A DNA stretch of 12,769 nt from Dehalococcoidia bacterium (GTDB lineage Bacteria > Chloroflexota > Dehalococcoidia > UBA2979): assembly GCA_030745285.1 (NCBI GenBank), contig JASLOV010000159.1, positions 1-12,769 of the forward strand, in the 5' to 3' direction. A program made the position numbers and the translations under genes. A model generated the notes under the pieces. The model did not search any database, was not told where the DNA came from, and was given only the letters and a program-made list of their open reading frames with translations. Positions 1 through 6,463 of this stretch are shown here, piece after piece; position 1 is the stretch's first letter, and the number at the start of each line of letters is the position of its first letter.

Positions 1-759
1 CGTGACGATCGGGATCAGCGAGTTACGCAGAGCGTGCTTGAACAGCACGGTTCGTTCGCCCAGGCCCTCGGCGCGCGCAGTCCGGATGTAGTCCTGGCGC
101 AGCACTTCCAGCATCTGCGCTCGCATGATGCGTAGTAGTCCGCCGGACGGGTTGAGCCCGATGAGCAGCGCCGGCATGGCGATGATCTTCAGGTGCTTGA
201 TCGGATCTTCGTGTAGTTCGGCATAGTCAATTGGCGGCGCCCAGTGCCACCACATGGAGGCCAGGGTGATGATGATGACGGCCACCCAGAATCCCGGCAC
301 CGCGCTGGTCCCCACGGCGAACACCCGCAGCATGTAGTCCGGCCAGCGGTCCTGCGCCAGCGCGGCGACGATGCCCATTGGCACCGCCGTTAAGACGCCG
401 GAGGCAAGGCCGATCAGTCCGAGCTTCAGGGAGACCGGCAGCCGGTACTTCATCTCCGAGGCGACCGATCGGCCGTTGAAGAGCGACTCCCCGAGATTGC
501 CGCGGAGCAGACCACCGATCCATTTCGCGTACTGAAGCGGGATTGACTCGCTCAACCCGTACTCCTCGCGGATCGCGTCCATCCGCTCAGGGTCGCCGCC
601 GCCGTACTCGGCAACCATGGCGTCCACGACGTCGCCGACGAAGAGCGGGACAACCACGCGCAGCCCGGTGAACAACATCACCGTGACCAGCCAGATCGTG
701 ACGAAGCCCGGCAGGACGCGACGGGCTACGTATGCCCCATGAGGGGTCCTTCCGGTCAT
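1..759 (-). CDS. ABC transporter permease, DppB/OppB type (3' end cut by window edge)
   Basis: Inner-membrane permease of a peptide/nickel/opine-type ABC importer, which would form the channel with a DppC-type partner. Reading the minus strand from the ATG at 757-759 gives 253 uninterrupted codons to the window edge; the family is usually about 310-340 residues. Visible: an N-terminal membrane segment near residues 15-36, then the family's periplasmic stretch with EEYGLSESIPLQY and GNLGESLFNGRSV, further hydrophobic segments, and at about residues 223-253 the EAA loop (DYIRTARAEGLGERTVLFKH), which contacts the ATPase. It follows the solute-binding gene by 74 nt and is presumably co-transcribed. 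No strong ribosome site lies at normal spacing. A GGAG sits about 17 nt upstream, at the loop edge of an 11-bp hairpin. Family and start are secure; the substrate is unknown. Confidence 0.93.
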   Translation of the reverse strand, partial: MTGRTPHGAYVARRVLPGFVTIWLVTVMLFTGLRVVVPLFVGDVVDAMVAEYGGGDPERMDAIREEYGLSESIPLQYAKWIGGLLRGNLGESLFNGRSVASEMKYRLPVSLKLGLIGLASGVLTAVPMGIVAALAQDRWPDYMLRVFAVGTSAVPGFWVAVIIITLASMWWHWAPPIDYAELHEDPIKHLKIIAMPALLIGLNPSGGLLRIMRAQMLEVLRQDYIRTARAEGLGERTVLFKHALRNSLIPIVT

Positions 760-765
760 GCGGCC

Positions 766-799
766 CGGCGGCGGGCTCCAGGTGACCTGCCCGCCGCCG
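766..799 (-). promoter_or_regulatory. 11-bp intercistronic hairpin just before the permease start
   Basis: CGGCGGCGGGC at 766-776 pairs perfectly with GCCCGCCGCCG at 789-799, leaving a 12-nt loop. In the minus-strand transcript it lies after the binding-protein stop and its base is 6 nt before the permease ATG. The loop and its edge hold the only purine-rich, ribosome-site-like bases (AGG, GGAG) near that start. No U tract follows, so it is not a typical terminator. It could tune the ratio of binding protein to permease by protecting the upstream mRNA or limiting initiation. The pairing is seen; the role is inferred. Confidence 0.6.
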
Positions 800-1139
800 T
801 CCGCTCAAGCCACGTCGCGGCGCTGATCGATGTCTAGCCGAGAATCTCCTTGCGCTTTACTTCGTCGATCCACCAGTGCGGGAACGTCGTCAGCTCACTC
901 GACTCCAGGTAGCCGCGGTATGAGCCGTAATTGCCCACCCAGGGTGCCTGCAGGGCGAAGCCGGGCGTTCCGTAAGGCCAGCCAGCCGGAACGAACGGCA
1001 TCCTCAGCACGTTATCCTTCTGCCACTGCCGGATCAGCGATATCTGTTCATCAAAGTCGGGCGCGGGCGTTGCCTTCGAGATCAGCTCGTCCGACGCGGC
1101 CGTACCGGTCACGCTCGTGGGGTCGCCCTGGAAGGCAAC

Positions 1140-1142
1140 CTA
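1140..1142 (-). other. In-frame TAG inside the binding-protein gene
   Basis: The minus-strand frame reads FASGGSRQ, then TAG, then VAFQGDPTSV, and continues 102 residues to a natural stop at 834-836. The downstream part still looks like the family's C-terminal end. A TGG to TAG change would explain it, but the ancestral residue is a guess. Confidence 0.8.
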
Positions 1143-1959
1143 CTGGCGCGAGCCGCCTGACGCGAAATATGAGCTCAGGTGCTGGGCGACGTGCGGGAAG
1201 ATCGTCGAGGCTCCCCACGCGATACCTTCGAAGTCGCCCTGGCCGAAATAGATCTTCGGCAGGTACTCCGTCGAGTAGTCGGGGTTCTGCGTCTGGAGCT
1301 TGAACAACCCGTCCGCTTCGAAGTAGCCCTTGTACGCCTCCGCCACCTTCGGGAAGGTGGTGCCGTACTGCCCGGTCCCGATGTAGTGGAACTTCGTCTC
1401 GATGCCGTCGCCGTAGCCGGCGGCGTCCATCAGCCTCTTCGCTTCTTCGGGGTAGGGGCCAAAGGCCTTCCTCTGCTCCTCTGTGTACTCGTCGCCCTTG
1501 GGGTCGACCCAGAACGCCTTGTACCCGCCAGCGACGCCCAGGCTGTGAGTGCGCATCTGGACGGGCCAGCCCGCCTCACTGAGATCCTCAAGCCCGTAGA
1601 AGGTCTCCGTGATCAGATCGCGGTCGATTACGGACGAGACGGCCCGGCGGACTCGTTCGTCGCGGAACGGCGAGTCCGGGCGCAGCCCGAAGTAGATCTG
1701 CCAGTTTCCGCGTGGCCAGTCGCCCTGGAAGATATTGAGGTACGGCAGTTCGTCGACGGTGCTCAGCAGGTCCTGCTGGTTGGTGCCGCCGGCGCTCCAG
1801 ACCTTCCCGGCAAGGAACTGCGCGTGCCGCTGCGCGTACTCCGGGATGATCGGCTGGTCGAACCCCTCCAGCACCGGTTGGTCCTTGATCCAGTAGTTGG
1901 GGTTCTTGCGAAACTCCATCTTCACGCTGCGGTCGTACTTCGTCAGCATCCAGGGTCCG

Positions 1960-1967
1960 GCGCCGCG
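1960..1967 (-). other. One-base frameshift in the binding-protein gene
   Basis: Upstream the frame reads FDPRNESAAPDPGC and then stops; downstream, one frame over, it reads PWMLTKYDRSVKM. Restoring one G in the GCGGCGCC run gives RNESAGAGPWMLTKYD, the G-x-G-P-W pattern expected after the conserved strand in this family. The exact missing base within the GC run cannot be fixed. Confidence 0.8.
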
Positions 1968-2182
1968 GACTCGTTGCGCGGGTCGAACCCGCCATCAGCT
2001 TCCCGGGGCTCGATCTGGAGCCAGCGTGAATACGCCAGCGATCCCAGGATCGGACCGAACGCGAAGGCGAGGGTGATCTCGACCGTGTAATCGTCGACCG
2101 CCGTGATGTCCAGGATCGGCGCGGCTTCGCTGCCCTCGTTCGAGAGGCTCTTGCGAGAGATCGACTTCTCCTTGAACTTGTT

Positions 2183-2185
2183 TCA
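2183..2185 (-). other. In-frame TGA at a conserved Trp position in the binding-protein gene
   Basis: The frame reads AEDVVFS, TGA, NKFKEKS and stays open and family-like for about 70 further codons. Relatives normally have an aromatic residue or Leu, often Trp, here (DVVFSW pattern). TGG to TGA is a single transition. TGA is used as a true stop elsewhere in the window (6454-6456), so TGA-as-Trp recoding is unlikely. Confidence 0.85.
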
Positions 2186-2742
2186 GGAGAAGACCACGTC
2201 TTCGGCCACGACCCCGCGTGAATTCGTGGGCTCACGCGCGTCCCACTTCGCATCCTTGCGCAGGTGCATGATGATCTTGGTCGGTTCGGGGAACGTGAAG
2301 CTCTCCGCCAGCGACGGCTCCACATCGCCCGTCGCCGGCGGACCACCGATGCCCGGCGCGTACTGGATCAGCTGCGGGTAGGCCCAGCGGCCAACGGTAT
2401 TCGCGGTGAAGGACTCGGCCGCCAGCGGGTCAAGGTTCGTGACGTCCCTGGTGAGGGAGCCCAGGTAGATGCCGCCCGATGGTCCCAGCGTGACGTCTCG
2501 TGAGGCGAGGAAGCTGGGCGTCTCCGTAGCCACGGCCGTCGCGGTCGCTTGTGCGGCAGTCTGTGTCGGCGCCGCCGTTGCCGTCTGTTGCGCTACTGGG
2601 GTGGGTTCGTCTTCGTCGTCGTCTTCACCGCAGCCGATCAGGGCCGCGCCGGTGAGGCCCGCGACGCCGAGCGCGGCGCCCCTCAGGGCCGCACGCCTAC
2701 TGATTCTGTGGCGCGTCCAATAATTGCTCCCGTCCATGTCTG

Positions 2743-2750
2743 CTCCCTCC
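2743..2750 (-). promoter_or_regulatory. Ribosome binding site of the binding-protein gene
   Basis: The minus-strand sequence GGAGGGAG lies 5 nt before the ATG at 2735-2737. It fixes the start of the broken gene and shows that its initiation region is intact, so loss of function came from the body of the gene. Confidence 0.8.
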
Positions 2751-2766
2751 GTGGGGGTGACTCAAT

Positions 2767-2782
2767 ACGTACGTGTGATCAC
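2767..2782 (-). promoter_or_regulatory. Back-to-back palindromes upstream of the importer operon (candidate operator)
   Basis: Two 8-bp perfect palindromes abut: ACGTACGT (2767-2774) and GTGATCAC (2775-2782). They lie 29-45 nt upstream of the binding-protein ATG, where an operator or promoter overlap would be expected. No convincing -10/-35 pair could be assigned. The repeats are seen; repressor binding is inferred. Confidence 0.35.
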
Positions 2783-2827
2783 GCACATCCCGGTCATCTT
2801 CCCAGTGGCCGCGGAGGGCCCACAGGA

Positions 2828-2882
2828 GCAGGAAGTCACCGTAGACGTAGGCTTTCCTGCGCTCGCGGACCTGCCAGTCCGC
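2828..2882 (-). terminator. Two inverted repeats between the kinase and the importer operon (weak terminator candidate)
   Basis: GCGGAC (2865-2870) and GTCCGC (2877-2882) form a 6-bp stem with a 6-nt loop, placed 33 nt after the kinase stop on the minus strand. A second pair, GCAGGAA (2828-2834) and TTCCTGC (2854-2860), follows. Neither is followed by a U tract, so intrinsic termination is doubtful. The rest of the 177-nt gap (2738-2914) holds nothing else recognisable beyond the palindromes and the ribosome site. Confidence 0.3.
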
Positions 2883-2914
2883 AGGCCGCTGGCGGGTCGA
2901 ACGGCAGGGCCCCG

Positions 2915-3865
2915 CTAGTCCGCCGCCCGTGCTCGGGATAGCAGCGTGCCGAAACCATCGATGGAGAGTGCGCGCCCGGCCGCATCGAGCCGGAGGCGCC
3001 AGTCAGCGTCCCAGTCGGAGGTGTCGTTGCCGGCGGCGACCTGGATCAGGCACCAGCTCGCCCAGAAGAGGTCGCAGATCGGCTTGAAGAGTTCGAAGCG
3101 CGCGAGCTGCGCGGGCGACGGTGGCGTGCGGAAGTAGCTCGTCAGCACGTGCATGTCCGCTATCGCATCGAGTTGATTCTCGCGAGAGAGATTGGCGAGG
3201 TCCCACATCGGATTGCCGACGCCGGAGTACTCCCAGTCGATCAACTGCGTGCGTGAGCCGTCGTCGAGGAAGTTCTCGCAGTAGGTGTCGACGTGGCAGG
3301 CGGTCGCCGCCGGCGGCGCGTCCACGACCGCTCGCAGCGCCCCCACCTCGCGCAACGCCTCGGCGTGCTGCGGCGGCTGCGAGCCGCCGAGGTGAACGAG
3401 CACGGCGAGGTAATGGTCGATGCGCTCGAACGGGTCGAACGGCGTCACGAAGCCCGTGACCTGCTCGTGCAGCCGTCGCAGCGCGACCGAGCAGCGCCTC
3501 TGCAGGGCGGGGTCGGCGCGCAGCGTGTCGCCGGCCACCGGCGGCAGCGGCGAGTAGTCGTAGAGCGCGAGGTCAGCCTGCGGGTCGGCGAACAGCAGCT
3601 CCGGGCTGAGACCGGCGGCGTGGGCGGCCCGAGCGTGCCGCGCCTCGGACTCGCGGTCGATGTACAGCCGCGTGGACGGCCCCGCCAACCGCAGCACGAA
3701 GCTGCGGCCCGCGTCGTCGATGCGATAGCTGCGATTCGTCAGCCCGTCGAGCTGCCGGGCGCTGGCGAAATCCGGGTCGATCGAGAGCGACCCGGGCAAC
3801 CGTCGGATAGCTGCACGCAGTTCGTCGTCGACGGCCCCACCTCGTTCTCGCTGTCTGCTCGTCAC
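2915..3865 (-). CDS. Choline-kinase/aminoglycoside-phosphotransferase family kinase
   Basis: Probable ATP-dependent small-molecule O-kinase of the protein-kinase-like APH/choline kinase fold, cytosolic, 316 residues, a normal length. The N-lobe shows GLTNRSYRI (41-49) and FVLRLAG (56-62), where Arg stands in the usual ATP-lysine strand as in LicA-type kinases. The catalytic loop is CHVDTYCENFL (190-200) with His191, Asp193 and Asn198. The metal-binding segment is LIDWEYSG (208-215) with Asp210, followed by NPMWDLANLS. This pattern is closest to choline/ethanolamine or thiamine kinases rather than true resistance enzymes. The start is a GTG at 3863-3865 with only a weak AGCAGG upstream. It is divergent from the nitroreductase gene at 3972. 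The substrate is not determinable. Confidence 0.88.
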   Translation of the reverse strand: MTSRQRERGGAVDDELRAAIRRLPGSLSIDPDFASARQLDGLTNRSYRIDDAGRSFVLRLAGPSTRLYIDRESEARHARAAHAAGLSPELLFADPQADLALYDYSPLPPVAGDTLRADPALQRRCSVALRRLHEQVTGFVTPFDPFERIDHYLAVLVHLGGSQPPQHAEALREVGALRAVVDAPPAATACHVDTYCENFLDDGSRTQLIDWEYSGVGNPMWDLANLSRENQLDAIADMHVLTSYFRTPPSPAQLARFELFKPICDLFWASWCLIQVAAGNDTSDWDADWRLRLDAAGRALSIDGFGTLLSRARAAD

Positions 3866-3924
3866 CGCCTGCTTGTAGCGAGCGGCATGGTGCGCGGTCT
3901 ACGACTGCCCCCGGCGCTGCTCGT

Positions 3925-3953
3925 GGCCGGCGACCGTGCGGTACGCTCCGGCC
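3925..3953. promoter_or_regulatory. Interrupted inverted repeat in the divergent kinase/nitroreductase gap
   Basis: Outer arms GGCCGG (3925-3930) and CCGGCC (3948-3953) enclose inner arms ACCG (3933-3936) and CGGT (3939-3942). It lies 19 nt before the ATG at 3972 and about 60 nt before the kinase GTG, so one regulator could serve both genes. TACGCT at 3942-3947 is a poor -10 match. GC-rich DNA makes such repeats common, hence the low confidence. Confidence 0.25.
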
Positions 3954-3971
3954 CTGCGCTGGAGGCGATCG

Positions 3972-4478
3972 ATGGACGTGTACCGAACGATTGTGACGAA
4001 GCGGGACACCCGCGACTACGAGGAACGCACCATTGCCGACGATGTGCTGCGCCGCATCCTTCAGGCAGGCCGCATGGCGGGAAGCTCGAAGAACGAGCAG
4101 CCGATCACTGCCATCGTCGTTCGGGACGGCGAGCAGAAGGCCGCGCTGGCGGATTGCGGCGACTTCACGGCGCACCTGCCCACCAGCCCCCTCGTCGTCG
4201 TGATCGTCCGCACCGAGGGCAGCCGCCCCTTCGACGCCGGCCGGACGGCGCAGAACATGATGGTGGCGGCGCACTCCTGGGGTATCGCCAGCTGCCCCGT
4301 CGGCATCCAGCACGATGACCGAGCGCGCGAGGTGCTCGGTCTGCCCGCCGACCAGATCGTTGCGATGGCGGTGACCTTCGGCTATCCGACCGGCGGACGC
4401 CCGCAGGCACGAGGCGAGTCCCGCATGCCGGTCGACAGCTACGCCCACTGGGAGCGCTGGGGGCAGCGCGAGCCGTAG
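3972..4478 (+). CDS. Small nitroreductase-family FMN oxidoreductase
   Basis: NAD(P)H-dependent flavin enzyme fold of 168 residues, at the short end of the nitroreductase family, probably a cytosolic dimer. TKRDTRDYEE (9-18) matches the N-terminal FMN-phosphate-binding motif. SSKNEQPITAIVV corresponds to the usual S-x-x-N-x-Q-P-W strand, but the Trp is replaced by Ile. QNMMVAAHSWGIASC and the C-terminal FGYPTGGRP match the family core and tail. The ATG at 3972 is chosen over a start 12 codons upstream because GGAGG (3961-3965) lies 6 nt before it and the conserved N-terminus begins there. It is first in a plus-strand run with the CoA-transferase, a second nitroreductase and a hydrolase. The substrate could be a nitro group, an enone or a flavin-linked reaction and is unknown. 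Confidence 0.87.
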   Translation: MDVYRTIVTKRDTRDYEERTIADDVLRRILQAGRMAGSSKNEQPITAIVVRDGEQKAALADCGDFTAHLPTSPLVVVIVRTEGSRPFDAGRTAQNMMVAAHSWGIASCPVGIQHDDRAREVLGLPADQIVAMAVTFGYPTGGRPQARGESRMPVDSYAHWERWGQREP

Positions 4479-4533
4479 TGCGCGCTTCCTGCCGCAATCA
4501 CACTCGAAGCTGCCGCCCACGGGCGCTGGACGT

Positions 4534-4549
4534 GGGGAGTACCATCCCC
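4534..4549 (+). promoter_or_regulatory. Short hairpin upstream of the CoA-transferase gene
   Basis: GGGGA (4534-4538) pairs with TCCCC (4545-4549) over a 6-nt loop, in the 110-nt gap between the first nitroreductase and the CoA-transferase. TACCAT at 4540-4545 resembles a -10 box but has no -35 partner. The gap is long enough for a separate promoter. A weak terminator or operator is equally possible. Confidence 0.22.
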
Positions 4550-4588
4550 CGCATCGCAGGTTGAATCACAGGGTGAAGGGAGACTCAG

Positions 4589-5791
4589 ATGCCGGCACTC
4601 GAACGAATGCGTATCCTCGACATGACGCAGTACGAGGCGGGGACATCGTGCACGCAGGCGCTCGCCTGGCTGGGCGCGGACGTCGTGAAGGTCGAACGCC
4701 CCGGCGTGGGCGACCCCGGCAGGGGCGTGGCGCGCGGGGACGGCAACTCGCCCTACTTCCTCAACTGGAACGCGAACAAGCGCAGCATCGCGCTGGACCT
4801 TCAGCAGCCCGAGGGCCGGGAGCTGCTGCTGCAGATGGTGCCGCACTACGACGTCTTCGTGGAGAACTACGGCCCGGGCGTGATCGAGAAGCTGGACATT
4901 GGCTACGACGTGATGCGCGAGGTGAGCCCGAGCATCATCTACGCCCGGCTCAAGGGGTTCGGCACCAGCGGTCCGTACGCCGACTACAAGAGCTACGACC
5001 CCGTCGCACAGGCCGCGGGCGGGGCCTTCTCGGTCACCGGCTTCGAAGGCAAGGCGCCGACGAGGCCGGGCATCACCGTCGGCGACGCGGGCACCGGCCT
5101 GCAGCTGGCGCTGGCGATCACGGCCGCCTTCGTGCAGAAGCAGCAGACCGGCGAGGGCCAGGAGATCGAGATCTCGATGCAGGAGGCGATGACCTTCTTC
5201 ATGCGCACCGTCGTCGCCAACGGCTCCGACTGGGGCCGCCAGACGGCGGGGCGGCGAGGCAACGAGGTCTCCGCCCCGACCGACCTCTACCCCTGCAAGC
5301 CGGGCGGCTCCAACGACTACGTCTACATCATGGTCGTGACCAGCCGCATGTGGGACACGCTCTGCGCCGGCATCGGGCGGCCCGATCTGATCTCGGACCC
5401 GCGCTTCGAGACCGGCGAGGCGCGACGGGCGCACAGCGCCGAGCTGCACGAGGAGATCGCGCAGTGGACCCGCCAGCGCACGAAGTACGAGGCGATGAAG
5501 GAGCTGGGCGAACTGGGCGTCCCGATCAGCGCCGTGCTGGGCACACACGACCTGTTCAACGACCCGCACCTCACCTCGCGGGACTTCATCCAGACGGTGG
5601 AGCACCCGCTGCTCGGCTCGCTCGACCTCATGCGCTGGCCACCGAGGATGTCGAAGAACGAGGTGCCGATGAAGGCCGGGCCGCTGCTCGGACAGCACAC
5701 CGACGAGGTGCTGGCGGGCGACCTGGAACTGAGTGATGAGGCGACGGACGCGCTGAAGTCGTCATCGGTGATCGCCCAGTACGAGATCTAG
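4589..5791 (+). CDS. CaiB/BaiF (family III) CoA-transferase
   Basis: Moves CoA from an acyl-CoA donor to a carboxylic acid through an Asp-bound anhydride. 400 residues, full length for the family, cytosolic. The N-terminal Rossmann-like part shows RILDMTQYEAGTSC, WLGADVVKVERPG (28-40) and NKRSIALDL (63-71). VENYGPGVIEKL (91-102) and IIYARLKGFG follow. The catalytic aspartate is expected at Asp166 in GITVGDAGTG (161-170), which aligns with GDSNTG of formyl-CoA transferase. The C-terminal part shows HPLLGSLDLMRWPP and PLLGQHTDEVL. GAAGGGAG at 4575-4582 lies 6 nt before the ATG. The next gene starts 29 nt downstream, so they are likely co-transcribed. Family assignment is firm. Acid and CoA donor cannot be read, and names such as formyl- or carnitine-CoA transferase would be over-assignment. 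Confidence 0.95.
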   Translation: MPALERMRILDMTQYEAGTSCTQALAWLGADVVKVERPGVGDPGRGVARGDGNSPYFLNWNANKRSIALDLQQPEGRELLLQMVPHYDVFVENYGPGVIEKLDIGYDVMREVSPSIIYARLKGFGTSGPYADYKSYDPVAQAAGGAFSVTGFEGKAPTRPGITVGDAGTGLQLALAITAAFVQKQQTGEGQEIEISMQEAMTFFMRTVVANGSDWGRQTAGRRGNEVSAPTDLYPCKPGGSNDYVYIMVVTSRMWDTLCAGIGRPDLISDPRFETGEARRAHSAELHEEIAQWTRQRTKYEAMKELGELGVPISAVLGTHDLFNDPHLTSRDFIQTVEHPLLGSLDLMRWPPRMSKNEVPMKAGPLLGQHTDEVLAGDLELSDEATDALKSSSVIAQYEI

Positions 5792-5820
5792 ACGCGGGAG
5801 CGGACCAGAGGGAGTAAGAG

Positions 5821-6456
5821 ATGAGCAGTGCCGAGCGTCTGGGAATGTCGCTGGGCGAGACGATGTTCTCGCTGCGAGCGATCCGGCGGATGAAGCCGGA
5901 CCCGATTTCCGACGACGATCTGCGCGACATTCTGACGGCGACGACCCAGGCGCCGTCCGGCGGCAACAGCCAGCCGTGGCACTTCCTCGTCGTGCAGCAC
6001 GACACGAAGCGTGCGCAGTTCGCCGAGCTCTACCGCGAGGCGTGGTGGGCGAAGCGCGCCGACGCCGGGATCAAGGGCCCTGAAGACATCCCCGAGTCCA
6101 ATCGCTCCGCCCGCGCCGCGATGCGACTGGCCGACGAGATCGGCATCGCCCCGGTGATCGTGCTCGTCTGCGCGACGGCGCGCGGGGCAGGCGCGATGAC
6201 GTCGGTGATTCCGGCGACGCAGAACCTGCTGCTGGCCGCGCGGGCGCTGGGCATCGGCGGCACGATCACCACGCTGCACGCCGTCACCGACGAGCGCGTC
6301 CACGCGCTGTTCGATATCCCCGAGTCCGTGCAGGTCGTCTACTGCGTGCCGCTCGGCTACCCGCGCGGCAACTTCGGACCGGTCTCGCGCACACCGCTGC
6401 AGGAGGTTACGTCGCTCGACCGCTGGTCGGAGGTGCCCGCATGGAGCAAGGCGTGA
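5821..6456 (+). CDS. Nitroreductase-family FMN oxidoreductase
   Basis: FMN-dependent NAD(P)H oxidoreductase of 211 residues, typical family length. LRAIRRMKPDPIS (18-30) is the N-terminal FMN phosphate-binding motif. QAPSGGNSQPWHFLVV (43-58) is the intact canonical S-x-x-N-x-Q-P-W strand. ATQNLLLAARALGIGGT and the C-terminal LGYPRGNFGP complete the fold. GAGGGAG at 5808-5814 lies 6 nt before the ATG. It follows the CoA-transferase by 29 nt and precedes the hydrolase by only 7 nt, so all three are probably one transcript. It differs clearly from the shorter nitroreductase at 3972, which has lost the Trp and the central insertion. A role in reducing an unsaturated or nitro intermediate is inference. 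Confidence 0.92.
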   Translation: MSSAERLGMSLGETMFSLRAIRRMKPDPISDDDLRDILTATTQAPSGGNSQPWHFLVVQHDTKRAQFAELYREAWWAKRADAGIKGPEDIPESNRSARAAMRLADEIGIAPVIVLVCATARGAGAMTSVIPATQNLLLAARALGIGGTITTLHAVTDERVHALFDIPESVQVVYCVPLGYPRGNFGPVSRTPLQEVTSLDRWSEVPAWSKA

Positions 6457-6463
6457 GCCGCCG

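Larger units (their letters stand above)
834..2737 (-). pseudogene. Family 5 extracellular solute-binding lipoprotein gene, interrupted by two stops and a frameshift
   Basis: Binding protein of a DppA/OppA-type importer, which would sit outside the membrane and pass ligand to the adjacent permease. The ATG at 2735-2737 has GGAGGGAG 5 nt upstream. A Tat signal follows (RISRRAALR, residues 11-19), with lipobox ALIGC ending at Cys36, then an acidic and Thr/Ala/Pro-rich linker. Family landmarks are present: LAESFTF, HLRKDAKWDA, AEDVVFS, then after the breaks RKNPNYW and near the end VLRMPFVPAGW. Repaired, the gene would encode about 634 residues, normal to long for the family. Lesions: TGA at 2183-2185 (codon 185, where relatives usually have Trp after DVVFS), a missing base near 1960-1967, and TAG at 1140-1142 (about codon 533). 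Homology continues cleanly across each, so this is one gene. Genuine decay is likely; assembly error is the alternative. Confidence 0.87.

Noticed and set aside
1179..2090. A 303-codon plus-strand open frame across the broken binding-protein gene.
   Set aside because: It is antisense to clear family 5 binding-protein sequence, has no ribosome site or recognisable motif, and survives by codon bias.
2183..2185. TGA read as tryptophan (recoded genetic code).
   Set aside because: TGA ends an intact gene at 6454-6456, and recoding would not explain the TAG or the frameshift in the same gene.
1588..2346. A 252-codon minus-strand frame within the binding-protein region, as a possible intact replacement reading.
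   Set aside because: Its Arg-rich translation does not match the family. The family-like sequence lies in the two other minus frames.
3293..4318. A 341-codon plus-strand frame overlapping the kinase and the nitroreductase.
   Set aside because: It is antisense to the kinase catalytic loop and out of frame with the nitroreductase, and it shows no motif.
4439..5698. A 419-codon minus-strand open frame opposite the CoA-transferase.
   Set aside because: The plus strand encodes a full-length CaiB/BaiF protein with a ribosome site. The antisense product has no family features and a composition typical of GC-rich shadow frames.
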